64,000 bases of DNA from Brevibacillus centrosporus. Lineage in GTDB: Bacteria > Bacillota > Bacilli > Brevibacillales > Brevibacillaceae. The notes beneath the pieces were generated by a model. The model was not told the DNA's origin. It ran no database searches and saw nothing but the letters and a program-made list of their open reading frames with translations. The DNA lies in NCBI RefSeq assembly GCF_003710815.1, contig NZ_RHHP01000023.1, positions 1 to 64,000 on the forward strand, in the 5' to 3' direction. This document shows, piece after piece, positions 9,062 to 18,098 of this stretch (positions within the stretch are counted from its first letter, which is position 1; every line of letters starts with the position of its first letter). The translations under genes were made by a program, and so were the position numbers.

Positions 9062-9114
9062 TTTTCAGTAAAATATTACCTTCTTGCGGTCCTTTAGTGA
9101 GGTGGAATTTTGGG

Positions 9115-10011
9115 ATGAACACATTGGAAAAAATGGAGACCTTCATCGTTCTTGCGGAGTGCAGCTCCTTTACGGAGGCAGCAAAGCGATTGTACTGCTC
9201 ACAGCCGACCATCAGTCACCATATCCAGCAGCTGGAGCAGCAGTTTTCTTCGCAGCTTTTTTTCCGTTCGGGAAAGCAGGTCGAGCTGACGAAGCAGGGA
9301 GAGGTCTTGCTGCAGTACGCCAAGCAAATTACCAATCTGGTCGATGAAGCTTCTATTCAGCTAAAGAGGGTCTCGCAGCAGGAGCAGGTTTTGTCTGTCT
9401 ATGTGAGCAACTACATTGCCGGGTATTACTTCTCCGATATTCTCAATCAATTTCATACCATTTCACCGCAAAGACCGCTGGAGATTAACTCGTATTGCTA
9501 CAGTGATTTGATTCGTTGCTTTCAAGAGGGCAGGACGCAGTATGCGCTGATGCCCATCTACCCAGAGGATGACTACATCCGCAAAAATTTTGAGACCTCC
9601 GTCCTCTTTGAAGAAGAGCTGCTGCTCGTGCTTCCCGCTGATCATTCCTGCGCAAACCGCAGACTGCTGTACGCCCGGGATCTGCAAAACGAAACGGTGC
9701 TCCTGCCAAAGAGCGAGTATTTGCAGCAGTACGTGATGGAGCATCTGGAAAGCAGGCAGGTAAAGGCGCGTTTCCTGCAGATGAGCAACTTTGAAATGAT
9801 CAAGCAGGCAGTGAAATCGCACCATGGGATCGCTTTTCTTCCGCATGGAGCGGTCAAAGAGGAAATCAGGCGGGGAGACCTGGTATACAAACCGATCTCT
9901 TCTATTCAAATCAAGAGACAGAACGGCTTCGTGTTCCGCAAAAATGCCAAGCTCACGCAGGAAGATCGTATTTTCTGCCAAAATGTGGAGCGTTATTTGC
10001 GTTCTGTATAG
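9115..10011 (+). CDS. LysR-family transcriptional regulator
   Basis: 298 residues from the ATG at 9115, with AGGTGG at 9100-9105. The N-terminal winged helix-turn-helix (about 1-60; 'SSFTEAAKRLYCSQPTISHH') is classic LysR. The C-terminal co-inducer domain (about 90-295) is of ordinary length. The open frame continues upstream to 8986, but the domain begins exactly at this Met. It carries its own Fur box and precedes, on the same strand, the ten-gene Fur-box operon starting at 10302, so it is a plausible second regulator of that operon (inference). It ends at a strong terminator. Confidence 0.9.
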   Translation: MNTLEKMETFIVLAECSSFTEAAKRLYCSQPTISHHIQQLEQQFSSQLFFRSGKQVELTKQGEVLLQYAKQITNLVDEASIQLKRVSQQEQVLSVYVSNYIAGYYFSDILNQFHTISPQRPLEINSYCYSDLIRCFQEGRTQYALMPIYPEDDYIRKNFETSVLFEEELLLVLPADHSCANRRLLYARDLQNETVLLPKSEYLQQYVMEHLESRQVKARFLQMSNFEMIKQAVKSHHGIAFLPHGAVKEEIRRGDLVYKPISSIQIKRQNGFVFRKNAKLTQEDRIFCQNVERYLRSV

Positions 10012-10030
10012 GACGTGTAAAGCCCCATTC

Positions 10031-10058
10031 AAGACCCTTCGACGTGGAGGGTCTTTTG
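10031..10058 (+). terminator. Rho-independent terminator after the LysR gene
   Basis: AAGACCCT (10031-10038) pairs with AGGGTCTT (10048-10055), followed by TTTT and, shortly after, CTTTTTG. Confidence 0.82.
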
Positions 10059-10219
10059 CTTTTTGTAAGATATTAGGTGGTCAAAACCCTTGATATACCA
10101 CGGTTCTGGAAGTATTTATGCTATTTAAAAATTGAATAGATAGATTCAAAAATATTATTTGAGCATGCAAACGCTCGTGTAAAAAGGATTTATTAGCCTT
10201 TGCTTATTTTGTGTGGGAT

Positions 10220-10234
10220 TGATATTCATTATCA
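10220..10234. promoter_or_regulatory. Fur box upstream of the ten-gene operon
   Basis: TGATATTCATTATCA has one mismatch to the 7-1-7 consensus and lies 68-82 nt before the first gene (10302). The surrounding 10060-10300 stretch is AT-rich and holds no other gene. Confidence 0.82.
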
Positions 10235-10301
10235 GTTAAATTAAGATGAATCTAGTTTTTGAGAGCACCGTTGCGTGTCAACTTCTAAGGGGGTTCCATT
10301 C

Positions 10302-10826
10302 ATGTCTGTCATCTGCATTAGGGATCGGAAGGAAGTACTGGAAATCAGCTATTCCGATGTAAAAAAATATCACGGGAGCGTAGCGCTGATGGCGGTTGCC
10401 GTTGGGTATCGCACGCTGCAGGCAGCCTTCGCTGAGCTGTACGGGGAGGAAGTGCCAAATCGCAAGGACATCTCGATCATGTCTGGTCATGCTGGCCCAG
10501 GGTTTCGTGACGTCTTCGAGTTTGTGACTCGTGCATTGACCCGCGGCGTTTATACCGTGAACGTTGAGTATCCGGTAGCCCAGCACGATCCCTATCGTCC
10601 GCAATCCTATGCGTATGTCATCTCCACAGCGGATGGCAAAGCCGTAGAAGCTGCTTTGCGCCAAGATTTCCTGCCGTCCGCTTTCTACGAATATTTGAAA
10701 AAGGGCAGAGAAAACGCGATGACAGAACAGGACGAAGAAGATTTTGATCGACTGAAGCTGGAGCTGTCTGAACGTGCTTTGGCGTTATCTGTAGACGAGC
10801 TGTTGATTGTAAAGCGCATTTCTTAG
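10302..10826 (+). CDS. FmdE-like protein, first gene of Fur-box operon
   Basis: 174 residues from the ATG at 10302 (AAGGGGG at 10287-10293). The N-terminal half resembles formylmethanofuran dehydrogenase subunit E-like proteins: 'YHGSVALMAVAVGYRTLQAAF' occupies the place of the usual FHGHLCPG..GYR motif, and 'SIMSGHAGPGFRDVFEFVT' that of the second conserved block. The cysteines expected in both blocks are absent. The C-terminus is charged and helical with no zinc ribbon. In this family the fold binds metals or pyranopterin-linked compounds; the loss of Cys argues for a changed role. It heads an operon for a peptide/nickel-type importer, so a role with an imported metal complex is possible. 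The family assignment is tentative. Confidence 0.55.
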   Translation: MSVICIRDRKEVLEISYSDVKKYHGSVALMAVAVGYRTLQAAFAELYGEEVPNRKDISIMSGHAGPGFRDVFEFVTRALTRGVYTVNVEYPVAQHDPYRPQSYAYVISTADGKAVEAALRQDFLPSAFYEYLKKGRENAMTEQDEEDFDRLKLELSERALALSVDELLIVKRIS

Positions 10827-10869
10827 GTTCCTAGAAAGAACATTACAAATAATTAGGGAGGTTATCGGT

Positions 10870-12531
10870 TTGTTTACTCGCAAGTCTTTTGGACTTATGC
10901 TTACTTATCTTTTACTGCTATCGATGTTTGTGCTGGGCTGCCAATCCAACCAGAGCCAACCGGCGCCAAGCCAGGATCAAGCACAAGGCGCTCAAGGCAC
11001 AGCAGCAGAGCCTGCAGCCAAAACGGTTTCCGAATTGAAAATCGGTCTGCCAAGTGATGCAGGCCCAATCAACATCTACACAGGCAACATCGATTATTTG
11101 ACTGAACTCGTTTTCGATAAATTGTTCTCGCCATCACCTTATGTCGATAAACCAGAGCCTTGGCTCGCTGAATCCGCCAAGCAGCTGGATGATGTGACCT
11201 GGGTGGTTAAAATCCGCGATGGAGTCAAATGGCACGATGGTACCCCTTTTACTGCGGAAGATGTGAAGTTTACGTACGAATACTACCGCGATGGACCGGC
11301 TAACCGCCACACCCACCACGTAAGCGAAGTGCCGCACATTGAGAAAATCGAGCTGGATGACCCATCTACCGTTCGTTTTACTTGCGCGTACGCTTGCCCG
11401 TCTTTGGAAAGAATCACGTTTGCTGACCTGCCAATCCTGCCGAAGCACATTTGGGAAAAGGTAGAAAACCCACGCAAATTTACGGACCTGCCAGTAGGTA
11501 CTGGACCATACAAGCTCGTGGAGTACAAAGCAGATCAATACTACAAGTTTGAAGCGAACAAAGACTATTTCAAAGGCACTCCTTTGGTAGACACCCTGGT
11601 CATGCCTGTGATCAAGGACCCTACCGCGATCTTTAACGCGCTGCGCTCCGGCGAGATCGATATTTCTGCTAGACCGCTGCCGCCAGAGCTGGAAGCTTCC
11701 TTTACCAACGCACCAAACATGAAAGTAGCAGAAACTTCCCCACTTTCCATCATCGAGCTGAAACTGAATTATGACAAAGCGCCATTCAATACACCTGAGT
11801 TCCGTAACGCCATGTCTCTTGCAGTAGACCGCCAAACGATCTTGGATACAGTGATGCTCGGAAAAGGGAGAGCTGGTTTGAAAGGATATCCGCATCCTGA
11901 CTCGCCATGGACCAACCCGAACCTGAGCACGCCATACGATGCAGAAAAGGCAAAATCGGTCATGGACGGCCTGAAATTCGTAGATGCCAATAATGACGGC
12001 GTGAGAGAAATGCCAGATGGCAAGCCGCTTGCTTTCTCGCTGAAGGTTCCTTCTACTGAGCCTTCCTGGATTCGTGCAGCGGAAATGCTGAAAGACCAAT
12101 ATGCCAAAGTAGGAGTCAAGGTAACCGTTGAGGTTCTGGATTCCGGAACGATGGCAACCGTAGGTCAAACTCGTGACTTTGATCTCGTAATCAGCAACAT
12201 CGGTGCACACGGCGTAGCCGACCCGGATCAGTTCGTGATGTCTCACCGTTCTTCTTATCTGTGGAACAAAACCATTCCATATCCTGAAATGGATGCGCTG
12301 CAAAAGCAATGGATGGCAGAAACCAGCATAGACAAACGCAAGGAAATCGGCTTTGCCATGCAGGAATTGTTCAATAAGCAGCCGACCAGCGTCGCGCTGT
12401 TCTATCCAGAAGAAAAATTCGCATATCGCTCCGATCGTTACGATCAGTGGGTGGAATCAAAAGGCTACGGTGTCATCAATAAATACTCGCTGCTGCCGGA
12501 TGGTGCGAAAAAAGCGAAAGCCGAACAGTAA
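10870..12531 (+). CDS. Peptide/nickel-type ABC transporter substrate-binding lipoprotein
   Basis: 553 residues, starting at TTG 10870 with GGGAGG 10 nt upstream. A lipoprotein signal ends at Cys24 (VLGC), followed by a Gln/Pro/Ala linker. The remainder is an SBP_bac_5 (OppA/DppA/NikA/CntA) fold, with 'WVVKIRDGVKWHDGTPFTAE' and 'AMSLAVDRQTILDTVMLGKG' as family landmarks. It should bind a peptide-sized ligand or a metal chelate at the outer membrane face. The Fur box in front of the operon favours a metal chelate (metallophore) over plain peptides, but this is inference. It is followed 19 nt later by the permease gene. Confidence 0.9.
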   Translation: MFTRKSFGLMLTYLLLLSMFVLGCQSNQSQPAPSQDQAQGAQGTAAEPAAKTVSELKIGLPSDAGPINIYTGNIDYLTELVFDKLFSPSPYVDKPEPWLAESAKQLDDVTWVVKIRDGVKWHDGTPFTAEDVKFTYEYYRDGPANRHTHHVSEVPHIEKIELDDPSTVRFTCAYACPSLERITFADLPILPKHIWEKVENPRKFTDLPVGTGPYKLVEYKADQYYKFEANKDYFKGTPLVDTLVMPVIKDPTAIFNALRSGEIDISARPLPPELEASFTNAPNMKVAETSPLSIIELKLNYDKAPFNTPEFRNAMSLAVDRQTILDTVMLGKGRAGLKGYPHPDSPWTNPNLSTPYDAEKAKSVMDGLKFVDANNDGVREMPDGKPLAFSLKVPSTEPSWIRAAEMLKDQYAKVGVKVTVEVLDSGTMATVGQTRDFDLVISNIGAHGVADPDQFVMSHRSSYLWNKTIPYPEMDALQKQWMAETSIDKRKEIGFAMQELFNKQPTSVALFYPEEKFAYRSDRYDQWVESKGYGVINKYSLLPDGAKKAKAEQ

Positions 12532-12550
12532 AACAAAGGAGAGTCAATAA

Positions 12551-13591
12551 ATGGACGGTTCATGGTTCTCCTCCACCTTCGGGAAAAAGCTAATTCAATA
12601 TGTGCTTGTTTTGGCAGTTGCCCTGTCGATCAATTTTGCGCTCCCCAGACTGGCGCCGGGGGACCCACTGGAATTCTTTTTCGGGGAGTCCACGATTAAC
12701 GAATTGACCCCGGAGCAGCGCCAGCGGGCCCTTCATGAGCTGGGTCTCGACCGATCCGTGTGGGAGCAATACGCAGATTTCATGACAGGAGTTTTCCACT
12801 TCGATCTGGGGAGCTCGATCAAATACGGAAAACCAGTGACAGAGGTGTTGGCGGACCGATTGCCGTGGACCGTTCTGTTGGTCGCCCCCTCGCTGATTAT
12901 CAGTGCAGTGATCGGCATCGTAATCGGTGCCTACGCTGCCTGGAATCGCGGGAAGCGACGTGACTTGTTCTTTTTATCTGCAATGCTGACAGTAGAATCG
13001 ATTCCGGGCTTTTGGATCGGCATGCTGCTCATCGCGATCTTCTCGGTCAATCTGGGGTGGCTGCCGTCCTTTGGTGCGGTGCCCCTCGCTTTTACCGGTG
13101 GTACCGCCGAATATGTGGGCGAGATCATTACCCATATGATCCTTCCGGTTATTACGATTACGCTTTCGACAGTGGGCGGGAACTTTTTGCTCACGCGCTC
13201 ATCCATGCTGGAAACATTGGGCCAGGATTACGTATACATGGCGGAGTCCAAGGGTGCCAGCAAGCGGAGTTTGATTTTTAACCACGCTCTGCGCAATGCT
13301 TTGCTGCCGGTTTACACCCATATCACGATGAGTCTCGGCATTCTCGTGAGTGGTGCTGTGGTAGTAGAGTCGGTTTTCTCGTACCCCGGGATTGGTCGGC
13401 TGCTGTATGAGAGTGTGATCGCACGGGACTATCCGATGATGCAGGGCGTCTTTCTCATTATTACGTTAGGAGTGATTGCGGCCAATTTGCTCGCAGATGT
13501 GACGTACCCGTTGTTTGACCCACGTTCTCGTTCACGTGCGTGGTCGCGGGAGGTCAGTTCCAGCAAGCAAATAGGGGAGGAGACAGCATGA
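12551..13591 (+). CDS. DppB/NikB-type ABC transporter permease
   Basis: 346 residues, with the single N-terminal membrane helix plus five further helices typical of the DppB family and 'FALPRLAPGDPLEFF' after the first. The EAA-like loop is 'DYVYMAESKGASKRSLIFNH', and the terminal 'ITLGVIAANLLADVTYPLFD' is diagnostic. The ribosome site AAAGGAG lies upstream. The stop overlaps the next ATG by four bases. It pairs with the permease half of the following fusion protein. Confidence 0.92.
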   Translation: MDGSWFSSTFGKKLIQYVLVLAVALSINFALPRLAPGDPLEFFFGESTINELTPEQRQRALHELGLDRSVWEQYADFMTGVFHFDLGSSIKYGKPVTEVLADRLPWTVLLVAPSLIISAVIGIVIGAYAAWNRGKRRDLFFLSAMLTVESIPGFWIGMLLIAIFSVNLGWLPSFGAVPLAFTGGTAEYVGEIITHMILPVITITLSTVGGNFLLTRSSMLETLGQDYVYMAESKGASKRSLIFNHALRNALLPVYTHITMSLGILVSGAVVVESVFSYPGIGRLLYESVIARDYPMMQGVFLIITLGVIAANLLADVTYPLFDPRSRSRAWSREVSSSKQIGEETA

Positions 13592-15282
13592 TAAGCAAGG
13601 GTGCCAAATGGATTGGCTGGACAGGTGTCCTCATGCTGGTCATCGTGTTCCTGCTCGCTTTGATCGGACCGTATGTTGTGAGGCACGACGCAGAAAAACA
13701 GACAGGGATGCCTTTCCAACCGCCTGGAGCAGAGCATTGGCTAGGAACAAACGACATGGGGCAGGACATCATGGCAGAGCTGGTCGTCGGGGCCCGTACA
13801 TCGCTTACGATCGGGATAGCCGCCGCGTTGCTCGCGACTCTGATCGGAACGGCGATTGGCCTTGTATCCGGTTACTCAGGTGGCTGGGTCGATTCACTCC
13901 TGATGCGAATCGTAGACATTTGTCTCACGTTGCCGTTTTTGCCTTTGATGATCGTGATCGGGGTTTACATGGGTCCGAGTCTGATTACGCAGGTGATGGT
14001 CATTACCCTCGTCATGTGGGCAGGAAAAGCGCGTAAGATTCGGGCGCAGACGCTGTCCCTGCGCAGTAGGGGAGCTGTCCTGGCTGCACAGTCGATGGGC
14101 GCCGGGCACTTCTACATTTTGTGGAAGCACATATTCCCGAGCATGCTGCCTCTCGTGATTCCGCAATTCGTGCAGGCTGTGAATGTCTCCATCATGATGG
14201 AATCGTCGCTCAGCTTTCTCGGTATGGGGGATCCCTTGTCCAAGAGCTGGGGAAGTATGCTGTTCTACGCCAACTCGCGCAGTGCATTTTTGACAGAAGC
14301 CTGGATGTGGTGGGTCATTCCACCGGGGCTGTGCATCGTGATTACGGTACTGGCCTTCTCCTTCATCGGCTATTGCTTGGAGGAGCGGGTAAATCCTCGC
14401 TTGCGTGCCTACCAGGCGGCTTCCCTGAAGGGTGCCAAGTCCGCCGTGAAAGCTGCCTTACCGGGCACGTCTACTGCTGATTTGCTTGCGGTAGAGAGCC
14501 TGTTTGTCCGTTATCCGAAAGAAAACAGCACCATGACTGCTGTGGATGACGTCAGCTTTGTGATCAAAAAAGGAGAGGTGCTGGGGCTGGTCGGGGAATC
14601 GGGAAGTGGAAAATCGACCGTCGCTGCGGCAGTTATGCAGCTGTTGAAGCCTCCTGCCATGGTAGAGCAGATGGGGATACATTTCGCAGACCGCGATCTG
14701 TCCCGTCTGTCTCCGGTGGAGATGAGGCAGATTCGCGGGAATCGGATTGCGCTCATTCCCCAAGCGGCGATGAATGCGCTCAACCCAGTCATGAGTGTAC
14801 GCGAGCAGCTGGCTGAAGCCATCCTTTCCCATCGCAAGGCGGGCAAGCAAGAGATCCAGGAGAGAATCGATCAAGTGCTGATGCAGGTCGGTCTGACTCC
14901 GCGCTGGGGCGCTGCTTTTCCCCATGAATTGAGCGGAGGGATGCGTCAACGCGCCGTCATCGCCATGGCCCTGATCAACGAACCGGAACTGGTCATCGCG
15001 GATGAACCGACGACCGGCTTGGATGTAAAAGTACAGGTGGAAATCATTAAGCTGCTGAAAGATCTGCAGCAGCGCCTGAATTTGTCCATGATCTTCATTT
15101 CACATGACCTTCCTGTTGTTCTCAGCCTGGCAGATCGTGTCGTGATTATGAATCAGGGCAAGATTGTCGATCAGGGACAGACGCTCACGGTGGCACATCA
15201 TTCGACGCACCCGTATACGAGACGTCTCATCGATTCGATTCCCCGGATTCGGACAGCTCGTCCCCTGCAAGAACAACGATAA
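13588..15282 (+). CDS. Fused DppC-type permease and DppD-type ATPase
   Basis: 564 residues from the ATG at 13588 (GGGGAGGAG upstream). Residues about 1-275 are a DppC/NikC permease ('EHWLGTNDMGQDIMAELVVG', EAA loop 'GAVLAAQSMGAGHFYILWKH'). A short linker follows, then about 290-564 is a DppD/NikD ATPase with Walker A GESGSGKST, signature LSGGMRQR, Walker B LVIADEPTTG and the 'HPYTRRLIDSIPR' oligopeptide-transporter tail. Permease and ATPase are normally separate genes in this family; a fusion is less common but known. No frameshift is visible at the junction. It works with the separate DppB-type and DppF-type subunits on either side. Confidence 0.92.
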   Translation: MISKGAKWIGWTGVLMLVIVFLLALIGPYVVRHDAEKQTGMPFQPPGAEHWLGTNDMGQDIMAELVVGARTSLTIGIAAALLATLIGTAIGLVSGYSGGWVDSLLMRIVDICLTLPFLPLMIVIGVYMGPSLITQVMVITLVMWAGKARKIRAQTLSLRSRGAVLAAQSMGAGHFYILWKHIFPSMLPLVIPQFVQAVNVSIMMESSLSFLGMGDPLSKSWGSMLFYANSRSAFLTEAWMWWVIPPGLCIVITVLAFSFIGYCLEERVNPRLRAYQAASLKGAKSAVKAALPGTSTADLLAVESLFVRYPKENSTMTAVDDVSFVIKKGEVLGLVGESGSGKSTVAAAVMQLLKPPAMVEQMGIHFADRDLSRLSPVEMRQIRGNRIALIPQAAMNALNPVMSVREQLAEAILSHRKAGKQEIQERIDQVLMQVGLTPRWGAAFPHELSGGMRQRAVIAMALINEPELVIADEPTTGLDVKVQVEIIKLLKDLQQRLNLSMIFISHDLPVVLSLADRVVIMNQGKIVDQGQTLTVAHHSTHPYTRRLIDSIPRIRTARPLQEQR

Positions 15283-15303
15283 TCGGACGGAGGGCATGGA
15301 CTG

Positions 15304-16131
15304 ATGAGCGCAAACGCGAAAGCAGCAGAGCATATGTGGCAGGAAGACCTGCTGCAGGTGCGAGCCTTACGAAAAACCTATGCGATCAAAGGATCGAACA
15401 AATACAAAATGACGGTGCTGGACGGTGTCAGCCTCTCGATCAAGCCGAACGAAACCGTAGGGCTGGTAGGCGCGAGCGGAGCGGGCAAAAGCACGATCGG
15501 GCGAATCATCGCTGGCTTGGAGACGTCGGATAGCGGTCAGCTGATCTATCAGGGCAAAGATTTGCAGCGTATGAGCGCAAAGGAGCGCAAACAGGCAACT
15601 TCTTCGATCCAAATGATCTTTCAGGATCCATACGAATCACTGTCGCCGCGCATGACCATCGAACAGCTGGTAGCCGAGCCGCTCGTGATTCAAAAGCTGC
15701 ATGCGAAAGATTCCGAGCAAAGGCGGCATGCCGTCCGGGATGCTTTGACAGAGGTATCCCTCTCGCCGGATCGTTACATGCAGCGCTATCCGCATGAGCT
15801 GTCAGGCGGTGAACGCCAAAGGGTCGGACTGGCCAGAGCCTTCATTACTCGCCCGAAGCTGATTGTGGCTGACGAGCCGACCTCCATGCTTGATACATCG
15901 CTGCGCCTTGATCTTTTGCAGCTCATGAAAGAGCTGAGTGAGCGTCACGGCATCGCCTATTTGTTTGTTACCCACGATCTCGCTTTGACCCGTGGATTTT
16001 GCGATCGGCTGCTCGTCTTGGATCAGGGAAAAGTCGTCGAGACGGGAACTCCCGAAGAAATTACCGAACAGCCGCAGCATCCATTCACGCAAGGCTTTAT
16101 CTCGGCACTGCTGGAGCTGGATTCCTTTTAA
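15304..16131 (+). CDS. DppF/NikE-type ABC transporter ATP-binding protein
   Basis: 275 residues, ATG at 15304 (GGACGGAGGG upstream). Walker A GASGAGKST, 'IQMIFQDPYESLSPRMTI', signature LSGGERQR and Walker B LIVADEPTSMLD are intact. It is the second ATPase of the peptide/nickel-type importer and completes it: lipoprotein, DppB, DppC-DppD fusion, DppF. A 70-nt gap without a hairpin separates it from the next gene. Confidence 0.92.
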   Translation: MSANAKAAEHMWQEDLLQVRALRKTYAIKGSNKYKMTVLDGVSLSIKPNETVGLVGASGAGKSTIGRIIAGLETSDSGQLIYQGKDLQRMSAKERKQATSSIQMIFQDPYESLSPRMTIEQLVAEPLVIQKLHAKDSEQRRHAVRDALTEVSLSPDRYMQRYPHELSGGERQRVGLARAFITRPKLIVADEPTSMLDTSLRLDLLQLMKELSERHGIAYLFVTHDLALTRGFCDRLLVLDQGKVVETGTPEEITEQPQHPFTQGFISALLELDSF

Positions 16132-16201
16132 TGCGAGAAGAGAAAACCCGAGTGGCTAAAGAAGGGAAACCATAGAAAAGACACGACAGAGGAGGCCCAT
16201 T

Positions 16202-16843
16202 GTGAAGCAGAAGACGAATGACTTTCTGATGCTCGATTCCGGCTGCTGTTTTGGTGAAGCGCGCCTGAGCGACCCGAATTTTCAAGACTTGATGGACTTT
16301 ATTGATATTTACGATTTGCCGGATCATGACCTGTCCTCTTACAAATGCCTGGTGATTACCGGACTCATCGACCAGGAGTTCCTGTATCGCCACAAGGAAA
16401 AGATTCGCGAGTTCCTCGACATGAGAAAGGTGCTGTTCTTCGGGGGCAATCTGTTCCTGGATTGGCTGCCGGGCGGCTCCAGCTTCGTGCCCAAAACGAT
16501 TCGCAACCACAACGATTACGATGTTTCCATCACGAAGCCGCACCCTATTTTTGAAGGGGTCAAAACGGAAGATATGACCTACAACAAAGGGGTGGCCGGT
16601 TTCTTTGCCAGAGGTCATCACCCGCTTCCGGAGGGTGCCGAGGTATTGCTGAACCTGCCGGGCGGTGAGCCGATCACTTATATTGACCGTCACAGCACAA
16701 ACGGAACGATCCTGGTGCACGCAGGAGGGGATTTGTTTGGCTACAATTCTCCTGTCAAATCTACAGGACGAATCGCGTTCCAGCTTACTCAGTGGGTCCG
16801 GGACGAGTACAGCCAGCTTCAAGAAAGAGGTGTGCAGGTATGA
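16202..16843 (+). CDS. Glutamine-amidotransferase-fold protein, copy 1
   Basis: 213 residues, starting at GTG 16202 with AGAGGAGG upstream. The predicted alternating beta-alpha pattern, with 'SSYKCLVITGLIDQEFLY', 'REFLDMRKVLFFGGNLFLDW' and the late 'GTILVHAGGDLFGY', suggests a class I glutamine amidotransferase/ThuA-like fold. I do not see a convincing Cys-His-Glu triad. No signal peptide or membrane segment. It is paralogous to the next gene: both share the 'KEKI..F....V..FG....WLPG' block and the 'PEGAEVL/PEGADIL' block. Its stop overlaps the next start by four bases. The function in this importer operon is unknown; the fold assignment is tentative. Confidence 0.55.
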   Translation: MKQKTNDFLMLDSGCCFGEARLSDPNFQDLMDFIDIYDLPDHDLSSYKCLVITGLIDQEFLYRHKEKIREFLDMRKVLFFGGNLFLDWLPGGSSFVPKTIRNHNDYDVSITKPHPIFEGVKTEDMTYNKGVAGFFARGHHPLPEGAEVLLNLPGGEPITYIDRHSTNGTILVHAGGDLFGYNSPVKSTGRIAFQLTQWVRDEYSQLQERGVQV

Positions 16844-17448
16844 GGAAAATAGCGGTCTTATACGGGGGAAGCTCCCAGCATTACCGGAGCTTGCACGAGC
16901 CGAAATACCATCGTTACTTTGAAAAAGTGATCTACCTGCCAGACTTGGAGAAGACGTCGCTGGACGAATTTGACGCCCTGCTGGTTCCTTCCCAGCTGCA
17001 TATGGGCTTGATCATGAAAAACAAAGAGAAGATTCAGGCGTTTGCTGACAACGGCGGAATCGTCGTGGCTTTCGGCCCGCAGCCAAAAGAGTGGATCCCG
17101 GGACAAAACTGGGAGCTGCGTCCCACGAATTTCTGGTGGTGGCTGGAGAAGGACGCGAAGAGCGGCCTTGTGCTGAAGAACCCGGAATACGATCTGTTCA
17201 AAAACTACATCACGCTGGAGGATGCAACCTGGCATCAGCACGGGGTATACTGGCCGCCAGAAGGTGCAGACATTCTCGTTTCCACAGAAGATGACGGCGC
17301 TGTGCTCTACGTAGACAAAGTGAGCTCCAAAGGTACGTGGATCGTGACAACGCTTGACCCCGACTTTCATTTCGGCTCTTACTTCATGCCTGCGACAGAG
17401 CGCTTTTTGGACGGATTTCTGCCATGGCTTGCGGAAGGCAAGGTCTGA
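16840..17448 (+). CDS. Glutamine-amidotransferase-fold protein, copy 2
   Basis: 202 residues from the ATG at 16840. It has the same layout as the preceding protein: 'FDALLVPSQLHMGLIMKNKE', 'NGGIVVAFGPQPKEWIPG', 'WPPEGADILV' and 'GTWIVTTLDPDFHFGSY'. It is diverged enough that the pair is not a recent duplication. 'TLDPDFHFG' near the end resembles the end of ThuA-like sugar-associated proteins. No obvious catalytic nucleophile. Its stop and the ATG of the FtsE-like gene share a base (TGATG), so translation is coupled. Likely a heterodimer partner of copy 1 (inference). Confidence 0.55.
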   Translation: MRKIAVLYGGSSQHYRSLHEPKYHRYFEKVIYLPDLEKTSLDEFDALLVPSQLHMGLIMKNKEKIQAFADNGGIVVAFGPQPKEWIPGQNWELRPTNFWWWLEKDAKSGLVLKNPEYDLFKNYITLEDATWHQHGVYWPPEGADILVSTEDDGAVLYVDKVSSKGTWIVTTLDPDFHFGSYFMPATERFLDGFLPWLAEGKV

Positions 17449-18098
17449 TGATTCGTTTGCAGGACGTCTCCAAGCTCTACGGGCAACGAGCCATTCTCCA
17501 GAACCTCCAGTTTCATCTGGGGGCTGGAGAATTTGCATTTTTACAGGGGAGATCGGGGTCAGGGAAAAGTACGCTGCTAAAGCTGCTCTATCGGGATATC
17601 GAGGATTTCTCCGGTCAGATCGAGATCAGCGGGGCTCCGATCAGACAAATCCCCAAATACGAGCTGCGCAGGCAGATGGGCATCATTTTTCAATCCTTCG
17701 AGCTGTTGGAGCGTAAGACCGTTATGGAAAACGTGGCTTTGGCAGGCGAAGTCATGGGAAAGACGTGGGAGCAGATCAAGCCTGAGGCCAGTCGTCTCTT
17801 GGAGAGAGTGGGCTTGAAGGGACTAAAGGATTGCTTCCCCAAGCAGCTTTCAGGTGGAGAACAGCAGCGGGTCGCGATCGTCCGCGCTTTGCTGAATCGC
17901 CCCAGCTTGCTTTTGGCAGATGAGCCAACAGGAAATCTGGATAACGAGACAGCGCTGGATGTTATGAGGCTGTTGAAAGAACTGCATGAAGAGGAACAGA
18001 CGGCGATGCTGATCGTGACGCATTCGGATACGCTCATCGAACAATTTCCCGCGAAGACATGGGTGATGGAAAATGGACAGGTACGTGAACATGAATAA
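17448..18098 (+). CDS. FtsE-like ABC ATPase
   Basis: 216 residues from the ATG at 17448. It is a compact ABC ATPase with Walker A GRSGSGKST, 'MGIIFQSFELLERKTVMENV', signature LSGGEQQR and Walker B LLLADEPTGNLD, the pattern and length of FtsE. FtsE drives the membrane protein FtsX to activate a peptidoglycan hydrolase outside the cell. Here it sits inside a Fur-box importer operon rather than beside the usual cell-division neighbours, followed by a divergent FtsX. It is probably a second, specialised FtsEX set, not the housekeeping one. Confidence 0.85.
   Translation: MIRLQDVSKLYGQRAILQNLQFHLGAGEFAFLQGRSGSGKSTLLKLLYRDIEDFSGQIEISGAPIRQIPKYELRRQMGIIFQSFELLERKTVMENVALAGEVMGKTWEQIKPEASRLLERVGLKGLKDCFPKQLSGGEQQRVAIVRALLNRPSLLLADEPTGNLDNETALDVMRLLKELHEEEQTAMLIVTHSDTLIEQFPAKTWVMENGQVREHE

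Noticed and set aside
8986..9114. Extended N-terminus of the LysR regulator
   Set aside because: This part covers the Fur box and promoter. The helix-turn-helix begins directly at Met 9115.
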